From QVMM01 sp047030855 (GTDB lineage Bacteria; Bacteroidota; Bacteroidia; Bacteroidales; Dysgonomonadaceae): 64,000 nt of DNA. The stretch spans positions 62,001 through 126,000 of the forward strand of contig JBKYIJ010000009.1 of assembly GCA_047030855.1 (NCBI GenBank). The letters run 5' to 3'. Of the stretch, positions 17,630 through 27,188 are shown in pieces; the first letter of the stretch is position 1; each line of letters starts with the position of its first letter. The position numbers were made by a program, and so were the translations under genes. The notes below the pieces were generated by a model. The model had not been told where the DNA came from. It ran no database searches and was given only the letters and a program-made list of their open reading frames with translations.

Positions 17630-18131
17630 CAACAACCTTAAGTTAGCGGCATTGTTCATCGTATTGGTGCTTTTGCAAGCACTGATCTTCAATCATATAC
17701 TTTTCTTGGGTTATGCGACGCCATTTTTATACATCTACTTCCTCATAAAACTGCCCATAACTCTTAATCGGAATTTAGTAATCATATTGGGTTTTTTATT
17801 AGGGTTTGTCATAGATTTGTTTTGCAATACGCCGGGACTAAATGCCGCTGCCACGACATTTGCAGCATTTTTGAGATATCCCATAGAAAGATTATTTTTC
17901 GACAAAGAAATGTTTGAACATCTGGAACCTAAACTGTCAACCTTAGGAACCAGTTTTATAAAATATACTATTGCAATCATAATTATTCACCACGCAACGC
18001 TTATATCTCTGGAATATTTTTCCTATTTTAATATCCAAACTGTTTTACTAAGAATTATCCTGTCCTCGTTACTAACGTTCATATTAATACTTGCAATTGA
18101 AGGATATCCTTATAAAAAGAAAAAAGTGTGA
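17622..18131 (+). CDS. mreD: Rod shape-determining membrane protein MreD
   Basis: This 169-residue, strongly hydrophobic protein has about five transmembrane segments, as expected for MreD. The start at ATG 17622 lies inside the end of mreC and is preceded by an unusually complete purine-rich ribosome-binding site (AAGGAAGGAGG, 17605-17615), uncommon in this phylum. An alternative TTG at 17616 is less likely. Its stop overlaps the GTG start of mrdA. The identity rests on hydropathy plus its position between mreC and mrdA. Confidence 0.88.
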   Translation: MNSNNLKLAALFIVLVLLQALIFNHILFLGYATPFLYIYFLIKLPITLNRNLVIILGFLLGFVIDLFCNTPGLNAAATTFAAFLRYPIERLFFDKEMFEHLEPKLSTLGTSFIKYTIAIIIIHHATLISLEYFSYFNIQTVLLRIILSSLLTFILILAIEGYPYKKKKV

Positions 18132-20035
18132 GTAAGAACAGTAAATTATTTTTTGAAAAAAGAAAGAATATTATAATCGGAATAGTATGTGTTATTTTTC
18201 TGATTTTAGTAGTACAGTTATTTAATTTGCAAATATTAAATAATGATTATAAGGATTTTGCAGACAGCAATGCTTTTTTCAAAAAAATACTTTATCCTTC
18301 ACGCGGAACTATCTCCGACAGAAAAGGCAAACTATTGGTATATAACCAGCCTACTTACGATATCGTTTACATTCCGCGTGAGGTGGAACCCTTCGATACG
18401 CTCGAATTTTGCCACATATTTAATATAACTAAAGGACAGTTTGACAAACGGATAAGCGACATAAAAAACCGAAGACTCAATCCGGGATATTCGTCATATA
18501 CGCAACAAACGTTTATGACTCAGCTAACCGTGCAGGAATACGGATTGTTTCAAGAGAATCTGTACAAATTCGCAGGATTCTATATTCAGAACAGGGCACT
18601 CAGACAGTATAGCTATCCAAACGCTGCTCACGTACTGGGATATGTAGCGGAAGTTAACAAGGCTCAAATAGATAAAGACAACTATTATTCCCGCGGCGAT
18701 TATGCAGGCAAATCAGGCGTTGAAAGTTCGTACGAAAACGTATTGAGAGGAGATAAAGGCGTAGAGATACTCCTTCGGGACGCTCATGGCAGAATACAAG
18801 GAAAATATGAAGAAGGAAAATTCGACAAAGCACCTCAGGCAGGCAAAAATGTAATATTGGGTTTAGACATAGAACTCCAAGCCTATGGGGAATACCTGAT
18901 GCAAAACAAAATCGGGAGCATAGTCATGATAGAACCCGAAACAGGTGAAATACTCTGTATGGTTACGTCTCCGACTTACGATCCGTCCATATTATTGGGA
19001 CGCAATTTCGGAAACAACTTCATGACATTGCAAAACGATCCTCTGACGCCTTTAATAAACAGGGCAATACAAGGACACTATCCGCCCGGATCTACGTTTA
19101 AGACTACTCAAGGGCTTATTTTTCTTCAAGAAGGTATAATCACTCCTCAAACAATGTATTCGTGTCATCTTGGATATCCTCCCGGGGGAGGACGTCCGAA
19201 ATGCCACCCGCACGGATCGCCCCTGCCTCTGGTTCCTGCAATAGCAACTTCATGCAATTCATATTTCTGTTACGGACTGAATGCGATGTTGAGTAACCGT
19301 AAAAAATACAAAGACGTGCTTACTGCATTCGATGTATGGAAAGATCATTTAGTAGATATGGGATTCGGATATAAACTAGGGGTAGACTTACCATCCGAAC
19401 AAAGAGGGTTCATTCCCAATAGTAAATACTATACAAAAGCATTCAAAACTACGTCGTGGAGTGCTCCTAACGTTATTTCAATCGCCATAGGACAAGGAGA
19501 AGTAACCACAACACCCATACAAATAGCAAACCTATCGGCGACGATATCCAACAGGGGCTTCTTCTATACCCCTCACATCGTGAAAGAAATAGAGGGCGCA
19601 CCTCTCGATTCTTTATATACGCAAAAAAGAGCGGTAAATATAGATAGGAGATATTACGAGCCCATTGTAGAAGGAATGGCTAATGCCGTAACGGGAGGAA
19701 CCTGCCGCGGAGCAAATATAGGAACCGACATACCTGTATGCGGCAAAACGGGGACAGCTCAAAACCCACATGGACGGGATCACTCTATCTTTATGGGATT
19801 TGCGCCTAAAGATAATCCGAAAGTGGCTATTGCCGTTATCATAGAGAACGGAGGTTTTGGAGCCACATTTGCCGTACCAATCGGCAGATTGATGCTGCAA
19901 AAATACCTGAGAGGCGAAGTTCCTGCCGGTGACCAATATATTGAAGACCGGATTGTCAACTCGGTTATATTACCAGCTCAATTCAGTCCATGGCAAAGAA
20001 AAGTCGTAACGATTAGTTCAGAAAATAAAGAGTAA
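18128..20035 (+). CDS. mrdA: Penicillin-binding protein 2, elongasome transpeptidase
   Basis: This 635-residue class B PBP has one N-terminal transmembrane helix (about 14-36), a pedestal/dimerisation domain and a transpeptidase domain. Active-site motifs: S322-T-F-K325 in 'PPGSTFKTTQ', S375-C-N377 in 'ATSCNSYF', K540-T-G542 in 'VCGKTGTAQNP'. It cross-links glycan strands made by RodA during side-wall growth. Translation starts at GTG 18128, overlapping the mreD stop by four bases, which suggests translational coupling. rodA follows after 15 bases. Confidence 0.96.
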   Translation: MSKNSKLFFEKRKNIIIGIVCVIFLILVVQLFNLQILNNDYKDFADSNAFFKKILYPSRGTISDRKGKLLVYNQPTYDIVYIPREVEPFDTLEFCHIFNITKGQFDKRISDIKNRRLNPGYSSYTQQTFMTQLTVQEYGLFQENLYKFAGFYIQNRALRQYSYPNAAHVLGYVAEVNKAQIDKDNYYSRGDYAGKSGVESSYENVLRGDKGVEILLRDAHGRIQGKYEEGKFDKAPQAGKNVILGLDIELQAYGEYLMQNKIGSIVMIEPETGEILCMVTSPTYDPSILLGRNFGNNFMTLQNDPLTPLINRAIQGHYPPGSTFKTTQGLIFLQEGIITPQTMYSCHLGYPPGGGRPKCHPHGSPLPLVPAIATSCNSYFCYGLNAMLSNRKKYKDVLTAFDVWKDHLVDMGFGYKLGVDLPSEQRGFIPNSKYYTKAFKTTSWSAPNVISIAIGQGEVTTTPIQIANLSATISNRGFFYTPHIVKEIEGAPLDSLYTQKRAVNIDRRYYEPIVEGMANAVTGGTCRGANIGTDIPVCGKTGTAQNPHGRDHSIFMGFAPKDNPKVAIAVIIENGGFGATFAVPIGRLMLQKYLRGEVPAGDQYIEDRIVNSVILPAQFSPWQRKVVTISSENKE

Positions 20036-20050
20036 ATTCCATTCAAACAA

Positions 20051-21507
20051 ATGCTGAAAACAGAAGAAAACATAAAAGCAAGTGTAGATTGGCTGGTAGT
20101 AGCAGTCTATTTTATACTTGTTTTCTGCGGTTGGTTCAGCATATATGGGGCAAGCTACGAATACGATCATGCCACAAGCATATTTGATTTGTCTACACGC
20201 GCAGGTTCACAGCTAATCTGGATTGGAACATCTGCTGTTCTTGCTTTCATTCTTTTAAAATTAGACAGTAATTTATACGATGTTTTTGCTTATTTTATAT
20301 ATGCGTTCTTTATACTGTTGCTGCTTCTGACCGTTTTTATTGCGCCAGATATCAAAGGATCCAGATCATGGCTGGTGATAACGAATTCGATCCGTATTCA
20401 GCCCGCTGAATTTGCGAAATTTGCCGTTGCTTTGGCTTTAGCCCGATTTATGAACGGTTACAACTTCAAATTGATGAAACCTAAGAGCCTGTTAATAATT
20501 GCTGCCTTAATAGGACTCCCGATGGTACTCATTTTACTTCAGAAAGAAACCGGATCGGCATTAGTATATACGTCTTTTATCCTCGTGTTATACAGAGAAG
20601 GGTTGCCCGGAATATCTCTTATATTGATTGTCTGTTCTGTATTTTTGTTCGTTGTCGGGCTTAAATTCTCAGATGTGGATTTGGGGCTTATCACACAAGG
20701 AGAACTGATATGTTTTATTTTCCTCATACTCGTTAGTGCATGCTTATTAATAGGATATCGGAAAGATTATAAAAATGCAGGAATTCTGGTATTAGGGCTT
20801 ATTCTGATATACGGAATAACTTTTTTATTAACTGCTTTTACCATAAATATTGATTGGGGTTACATCGCAATAGCTACCATTGTATTGGCTATTGGTTTTT
20901 TGATTTTTCTGGCGAAAAAGTATTGGTCTAAAACATACCTTTTTATTGCATTATTTATCTTATGCGGAATAGGGTTTGTAAGTTCTGTCGATTATGTTTT
21001 TTCCGACGTTCTGCAACCTCATCAGCAAATGAGGATTAAAGTCTCCTTGGGAATGGAAGACGATCCAATGGGAGCAGGTTACAACGTAAATCAATCAAAG
21101 ATTGCGATAGGTTCGGGAGGTTTTGCTGGAAAAGGTTTCTTAAACGGAACGCAAACCAAATTAAAATACGTCCCCGAACAGGATACAGATTTTATTTTTT
21201 GTACTGTGGGCGAAGAACACGGGTTCGTTGGATCTGTCTTAATCCTGTCCTTGTTTTTAACGCTTATATTGAGATTAATATACTTAGCGGAAAGACAGAA
21301 AAATACATTCGGGCGAGTCTATGGTTATAGCGTTGCCTCTATATTTCTTTTTTCACTTAACCATTAATATCGGTATGGTTATCGGAATATTACCTGTCAT
21401 CGGGATACCACTTCCTTTTTTTTAGTTATGGTGGTTCGTCAATGTGGGGATTCACTATTCTGCTCTTCATTTTTCTCCGATTGGATATGTCAAGAAAAAG
21501 AAGATAA
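20051..21507 (+). CDS. rodA: Rod shape-determining glycosyltransferase RodA, with two homopolymer frameshifts
   Basis: This SEDS-family peptidoglycan polymerase is the partner of PBP2. As read directly, the frame ends at 21367 (438 residues) just after 'RVYGYSVASIFLF', before the most conserved C-terminal block. Removing one T from the run at 21348-21353 (six to five) restores 'HLTINIGMVIGILPVIGIP'. Removing one T from 21416-21423 (eight to seven) restores 'LPFFSYGGSSMWGFTILL', the hallmark SEDS ending, and the protein stops at TAA 21507 with 484 residues, a normal Bacteroidota length. An unmodified product would lack the last helices, so the frameshifts are unlikely to be real in a living rod-shaped cell. 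A terminator follows at 21536. Confidence 0.9.
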
Positions 21508-21535
21508 TGTTTTTTATATTTATCATTTTAAATCT

Positions 21536-21572
21536 AAAAGTCTTTCTGAATAGGGAGACTTTTGTTTTTTTT
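21536..21572 (+). terminator. Intrinsic terminator after rodA
   Basis: The 11-bp stem AAAAGTCTTTC / GGGAGACTTTT (two T-G pairs valid only on the plus strand) with loop TGAATA is followed by a T run. Confidence 0.85.
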
Positions 21573-21643
21573 ACCATTTTTATAGAAACTATTACATGCG
21601 GAATGATGTTTAAACTATCTGAAGAACAATAAAAATAAAATAT

Positions 21644-22702
21644 ATGTCACTACTATTTAGTCCTGTTACAATTAATAAATTAAAACTCAAAAACAGAATA
21701 ATAATGTCTCCTATGTGCCAATATTCAGCCGAAGACGGTTTTGCAAACGATTGGCATTATGTACATTATGGGACGCGTGCAATCGGTGGTTGTGCAGCAA
21801 TCATACAAGAAGCTACGGCAGTATCGCCCGAAGGAAGAATCAGTTATGCCGATTTAGGCATTTGGAAAGACGAACACATCAAACCTTTGTCGGAGATCGT
21901 AAAGTTTCTGGAAAAGCATGGAGCAGTCGCAGGAATACAGTTAGCGCATGCAGGAAGAAAAGCAAGCTGGGAAGTGCCTTGGAAAGGCGATAAACAGATT
22001 ATAGGCAATGGCGGGTGGAATACGATAGCACCGTCCGCTTTGTCTTTCACGCAAGGCAACAGTACGCCATTTGCTTTGGACAAAGAAGGAATAGAGAAAA
22101 TCAAGCAGGAATTCAAAGATGCAGCCAGGAGAGCTGTTAAGGCAGGATATAAGATATTAGAAATTCATGCCGCACACGGATATTTAATACATCAGTTCTT
22201 ATCGCCTTTGTCAAATAAAAGAACGGATGAATACGGAGGTTCTTTCGAGAATCGTATAAGGTTATTACTCGACATTATCAATGAAATTAAGCCTTTGATA
22301 GATGACGAACATTCATTGTGGGTGCGTATTTCCGCAACCGATTGGGCGGAAGGCGGATGGACATTGAACGATTCGATTGCGTTATCCGAAATATTAAAGC
22401 AAAAGGGAGTGGATGTCGTTGACGTTTCCACAGGCGGTTCGGTTCCTCATGCAAAAATCACTACAGGACCGGGTTATCAGGTTCCGTTCGCCAGTGCAAT
22501 AAAAAAAGACGTAGGAATAACAACAGGAACAGTCGGCTTGATAACAACTGCTCTGCAGGCAGAAAATATATTGCAGAAAGGCGACGCCGATCTTATATTC
22601 ATTGGCAGGCAATTGTTGAGAGATCCTTATTTTGCTTTGAACGCTTCAAAAGAACTCGATAACGATAACGCTATCGTTCCGATTCAGTATAAAAGAAGTT
22701 GA
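21644..22702 (+). CDS. NADPH-dependent flavin oxidoreductase, YqjM/NamA-type old yellow enzyme
   Basis: This 352-residue TIM-barrel flavoprotein reduces activated C=C bonds. Features: 'LKNRIIMSPMCQYSAEDG' near the N-terminus with the Cys that tunes FMN in the YqjM group, 'QLAHAGRKASWEVPW' with the substrate-binding region, 'EIHAAHGYLIHQFLSPLSNKR' with the conserved His pair, and 'FIGRQLLRDPYF' at the phosphate site. The length fits this branch, which lacks the C-terminal Fe-S domains of the longer enoate reductases. It is monocistronic between the rodA terminator and the tex promoter. The physiological substrate is unknown. Confidence 0.93.
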   Translation: MSLLFSPVTINKLKLKNRIIMSPMCQYSAEDGFANDWHYVHYGTRAIGGCAAIIQEATAVSPEGRISYADLGIWKDEHIKPLSEIVKFLEKHGAVAGIQLAHAGRKASWEVPWKGDKQIIGNGGWNTIAPSALSFTQGNSTPFALDKEGIEKIKQEFKDAARRAVKAGYKILEIHAAHGYLIHQFLSPLSNKRTDEYGGSFENRIRLLLDIINEIKPLIDDEHSLWVRISATDWAEGGWTLNDSIALSEILKQKGVDVVDVSTGGSVPHAKITTGPGYQVPFASAIKKDVGITTGTVGLITTALQAENILQKGDADLIFIGRQLLRDPYFALNASKELDNDNAIVPIQYKRS

Positions 22703-22776
22703 TATTTTCTTATACTACGCCAATTTTAATTAGAATTACATAAAGATATGAGCACAAATTCAATCATATCTTTATG

Positions 22777-22784
22777 TATCTTTG
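22777..22784 (+). promoter_or_regulatory. TAnnTTTG promoter element before tex
   Basis: TATCTTTG lies 18 bases before the chosen ATG, leaving a leader of about 12-14 bases. Confidence 0.6.
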
Positions 22785-22802
22785 TCTGTAAAAATAACAG
22801 AT

Positions 22803-24932
22803 ATGACAATCTTCAGCATAATAGCCAATTTTACAAACATTGCGGAAAATCAGATAAAAAAAACGATCGGCCTTCTTGACGAAGGAGCAACGATACCTTT
22901 CATCAGCCGTTATCGCAAAGAAGTCACAGGAGGGCTCAACGAAGTACAAATCGCAAACATAAAAGAACATTACGATAAAATCTGTGAATTGAAAAAGCGG
23001 AAAGAAACTATCCTAAAATCAATCGAGGAACAGGAGAAACTAACCGATGAATTACGCGAAAGAATAGATAATTGCTGGAACTCGACAGAACTTGAAGACA
23101 TCTACCTGCCATATAAACCCAAACGACAAACAAGAGCTGAAATAGCGCGCAAGAAAGGACTGGAGCCTTTCGCAAAAATCATTATGTCGCAAAACAACAT
23201 TGATGTGGAATCCAAAGCCTTAGCTTTCGTAAAAGGCGAAGTAGAAAGTGCAAAGGATGCAATATCGGGAGCATGTGATATTATAGCCGAATGGGTGAAT
23301 GAAGACGAATATGCACGAAATTCTATCCGAAATCTGTTTAACCGGGAGGCGGAAATCACTTCAAAAGTAGCTAAAGGAAAAGAAGAGGAAGGAGATAAAT
23401 ACAGGGATTATTTCGATTTTTCGGAAAAGCTGAGCAGGTGTAGCTCTCATCGCATATTAGCGATGCGTCGGGGTGAAAATGAAGGTTTTCTGAAAGTAAG
23501 CATTTCTCCCGATGACGAAAATGCGATAGAACGGTTAAATAAAAGATTCGTAAAAGGACGGAACGAAACATCGGAATATGTAGAGAGTGCTGTAAAAGAC
23601 GCTTACAAACGCTTGCTTAAACCCTCAATCGAAACTGAATTTGCAGCCCTGTCAAAAGAAAAAGCAGATGAAGAAGCAATCCACGTATTCGCCGAAAATC
23701 TGCGTCAATTACTGCTGGCTCCTCCGTTGGGACAAAAACGTATTTTAGGAATTGATCCCGGATACAGGACAGGTTGTAAACTTGTTTGCCTTGACGCCGA
23801 AGGGAATCTTCTTCATAACGAAACGATATATCCTCATCCGCCACAGAACGAGCGGACTAAAGCAGGAAGCAAAGTAATTAAGCTCGTTTCGACTTACAAC
23901 ATAGACGCTATTGCAATCGGCAACGGTACGGCAAGCCGCGAAACTGAAAATTTCATAACAAACCTTCGATACGAAAAAGAAGTAAAAGTTTTCGTCGTAA
24001 GCGAAAATGGTGCGTCGGTTTATTCCGCATCACAAACTGCCCGTGAGGAATTTCCCGATTATGATGTTACCGTACGAGGAGCTGTATCAATCGGAAGAAG
24101 ATTGATGGATCCTCTTGCCGAATTGGTTAAGATCGATCCGAAGGCGATTGGTGTCGGGCAATATCAGCATGATGTAGATCAGAATAAATTAAAAAAGTCC
24201 CTCGATCTTACGGTCGAAAGTTGCGTCAACCTCGTCGGCGTGAATGTAAATACAGCAAGCAAGCATCTCCTGACCTACATTTCGGGCTTAGGTCCTACCC
24301 TCGCCCAGAATATTGTGGATTACAGGGCGAAGAACGGAGCTTTTCAATCACGTAAGGAATTGATGAAAGTGGCGAGAATGGGCGAAAAAGTGTTTGAACA
24401 GAGTGCAGGCTTTTTACGGATAGCCGATGCAAAGAATCCTCTCGACAACTCGGCTGTACACCCTGAAAGTTATCATATTGTGGAGCAGATGGCAAAAGAC
24501 CTTAACTGTTCGGTCAGTGATCTTATCGAAAATAAGGAACTTAAAAAATCTCTCGATCTTGAAAAATACATAACCGACAAAGTCGGGCTTCCTACACTTA
24601 ACGACATTCTGTCCGAGCTCGATAAACCGGGACGCGATCCGCGTAAAACGATAAAAACGTTTGAGTTCGATCCCAGTGTAAAATCTATTGCCGATTTAAA
24701 GGAAAATATGATATTGCCCGGAATCATTACAAACATAACCAATTTCGGATGCTTTGTCGATGTAGGCATCAAGGAAAACGGACTGGTTCATATTTCGGAG
24801 CTTGCCGACAGGTTTGTTTCAGATCCTACGGAAGTGGTTTCGCTTCATCAATATGTTAAAGTCAAGGTTTTATCAGTCGATACAGAGCGAAAACGCGTTG
24901 CCCTGACAATGAAAGGAATCGTTCAGGATTAA
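22803..24932 (+). CDS. tex: Tex-family S1 RNA-binding transcription accessory protein
   Basis: This 709-residue cytoplasmic nucleic-acid-binding protein starts at ATG 22803; the longer frame from TTG 22782 overlaps the promoter element. The N-terminal Tex domain contains 'IPFISRYRKEVTGGLNEVQI'. A YqgF/RNase H-like domain follows ('ILGIDPGYRTGCKLVCLD', 'IAIGNGTASRETE'), then a helix-hairpin-helix region ('LTYISGLGPTLAQNIVDYR'), and the C-terminal S1 domain is 'GIITNITNFGCFVDVGIKEN'. Tex influences transcription and stress tolerance in several bacteria; the exact mechanism is unsettled. Its stop codon overlaps that of the convergent TPR gene. Confidence 0.95.
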   Translation: MTIFSIIANFTNIAENQIKKTIGLLDEGATIPFISRYRKEVTGGLNEVQIANIKEHYDKICELKKRKETILKSIEEQEKLTDELRERIDNCWNSTELEDIYLPYKPKRQTRAEIARKKGLEPFAKIIMSQNNIDVESKALAFVKGEVESAKDAISGACDIIAEWVNEDEYARNSIRNLFNREAEITSKVAKGKEEEGDKYRDYFDFSEKLSRCSSHRILAMRRGENEGFLKVSISPDDENAIERLNKRFVKGRNETSEYVESAVKDAYKRLLKPSIETEFAALSKEKADEEAIHVFAENLRQLLLAPPLGQKRILGIDPGYRTGCKLVCLDAEGNLLHNETIYPHPPQNERTKAGSKVIKLVSTYNIDAIAIGNGTASRETENFITNLRYEKEVKVFVVSENGASVYSASQTAREEFPDYDVTVRGAVSIGRRLMDPLAELVKIDPKAIGVGQYQHDVDQNKLKKSLDLTVESCVNLVGVNVNTASKHLLTYISGLGPTLAQNIVDYRAKNGAFQSRKELMKVARMGEKVFEQSAGFLRIADAKNPLDNSAVHPESYHIVEQMAKDLNCSVSDLIENKELKKSLDLEKYITDKVGLPTLNDILSELDKPGRDPRKTIKTFEFDPSVKSIADLKENMILPGIITNITNFGCFVDVGIKENGLVHISELADRFVSDPTEVVSLHQYVKVKVLSVDTERKRVALTMKGIVQD

Positions 24933-27165
24933 TCCAGTTTGTACCTGAGTTCGTCGAACAATACAGGGAAAAACTTTTCGTCAATTCCTACTTTTACCAA
25001 CTCGTCCTTATCTGCCATAAAAAGACGGATAAATTCGTCTATTGATTCACCCTTTAAAGCTGAAACGGTATTCATATAATAATCCAGAGCAATCTTTTTA
25101 TTATTCAATGCCAGCTCAGTATGCCCTGCATTCAGATAGTCGTGAACGGTAGGTTTATCGGCTATAATCTTTTGATAATACTTTTGCGCAACATCAAATT
25201 TCTTCATCAGAAATGATGTCCATGCTATCGGACGCCAAGCCTTCGAATTGTCTCCCCCTTCAAGAAGTTCGACTTTAAAATAGGCATTTACCGCTTTATC
25301 ATAATCTCCCGTGTCAAGATAGCAATGCCCGATGTTAAGCTCTACGGATATATTATCAATGGTAAGGGTTTGCAATTTTTTGTAATATTCGATTGCTTTT
25401 TCGGGCTGTTTTAAAGAACGATACAATTGTGTTATTCGTTTCAATGTCCAAGTATTGTCAGCCGACAACAGATCAGCCTGCAAATATGCCTGCAAAGCTC
25501 CTTCCTGATTATTCAACATTTGCCTGCAATATCCTATCTTCTGCCAGATATTTGCATCTATTTCGCCTTTCTCTGTTATAAGTTCATAGATATGCAACGC
25601 TTCCGCAAAAAAAATTCTTATCGAAGCAATAAATTGCTACCTGCTTCATATCCTGCAATTCAGAGATAAAGGGCGCTATCGACTTTTTTATCATAAAAGT
25701 TGATCCGCAGATTGAAAATATCAAGAAAATTATTTTTTAAAGAATACAGTTTTATGAATCTGTATAAGTTCTGAATATACTGATTCGATATAATTTCATC
25801 ATTAACGGAAGAATTCAGTTCCATAGCCTCTTTCTGCAATTGTTTCATTTCTTCGGATTCTGCTCCGAAACGTTGAAGCATAAGGTTTCGCTGGCTTTCG
25901 GGAAGTTGAAGCAGGCTGAAACAAAAGGAATATTTATCGGAATCGCACATATGTCCCGATGCCAATATCGCCTTATACAACAGGCTACCCGACTCTGCAT
26001 CGGGAAAAAGGCTTTGCAGTTCGGAATACGTAGTATCGAAAGGCAAAAACCAATTGCTCATTTCCGAGAAAAAAGGAAAAGATTTCAGATTGGAGAATGT
26101 CGAATGGAATACGTCTGCTCCTTCCATCTGCAGATTCGAATACTCTTGCAGTTTATCAGCCAAACCCGAATTTTCCAACTCTTTTTTCCATTCGGGATTT
26201 TTTTCGGAAAAGTCGTCCGTCATTCCCATCAGATCATCCATATTCAGTTTTTTACCTGCTAAAGTATTGAAACGTAACATTTCGGGAATGATTTCATCGG
26301 TGATCCGTTTGCTTATCTTTTCTGTTTCGCGGGAACGGATCAATTGCTTTATAACGGTAATTACGGATTTACGAAAATACGGGCTCTCCGACAAAGATTC
26401 CAATTGTTGTTTACAATCAGTATAAAAAGCCAAACGTACATCGTACATCTGCAATAAGATGATAAGCCCGACAACGGCACGTTGGCTCAACACAGGTTTA
26501 TCTTCATATGTACAGATATCCATCAATAATTTTATTTTCCTGTTGTCGAAACGATGGAAAAGATTAAGTGTAAGCGCCGATATAAACAGGCATTTCTCGC
26601 GTTCTCTTATATCTATACTGTCTATAAAATCTCTGTATTGCAGGATACTGTCATCATCGGCTCTTGGAGAAACAAATACCATATTGAACATTTCTGCAGC
26701 TATGCGTTCTCTTTTCACTGATAGTTTTCTCAATTCACTCTGCTTCTGATCTCCATTGTCCAGCAAATCGGTTAAGGCAATCGAATCGCAGACATCTTTC
26801 AATTGATTTTTAAAATCCGAAAGATTTACCTGAGGTTTGATCGAATTTATGCGCGCTTTCTCGTAAAAAACATTCGATGATGTTGACATCAATAGCTCAT
26901 CCGTGATGTTATCAGTCAATTCAAACAGCTTACGTACAATATCATTATACATATTATCAAATTGAGGATCGTTGATCCTTTCAAACTGATAATGCAGCAT
27001 ATATTTATAGTTTGTATCGAGTTCGTTCAGATTTTCCGAAATATGCCAATCTTGCAGATTGATTGCCAATTTTGTCAATTCCTCAATGACGTCTTTTATC
27101 TGTCTTTTTGACAGTTTGAGAAGTATATCTTTCTTTTTGTTTACAATGTCAGTAGAATTATTCAT
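24929..27165 (-). CDS. Large TPR-repeat protein, split by two homopolymer frameshifts
   Basis: Two open frames on the minus strand (27165-25660 and 25597-24929) are parts of one gene. Shortening the plus-strand T run at 25684-25689 from six to five turns the C-terminus of the first part into 'FYDKKSIAPFISELQDMKQ'. Shortening the A run at 25607-25614 from eight to seven then joins 'FDKNFFAEALHIYELITEKG' to the second part. The restored protein has about 744 residues: an alpha-helical N-terminal part without recognised motif and a C-terminal array of four to five TPR units ('YCRQMLNNQEGALQAYLQAD', 'IGHCYLDTGDYDKAVNAYFK'). ATG 27165 is preferred to TTG 27183. No signal peptide is seen. TPR arrays mediate protein contacts; the role is unknown. 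Confidence 0.75.
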
Positions 27166-27188
27166 ATTCAGAGATTCCTCCAATTAAC

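Noticed and set aside
21444..21632. Open frame of 62 codons after the RodA stop
   Set aside because: It is an out-of-frame reading of the RodA C-terminus and the terminator; the conserved SEDS block is in another frame.
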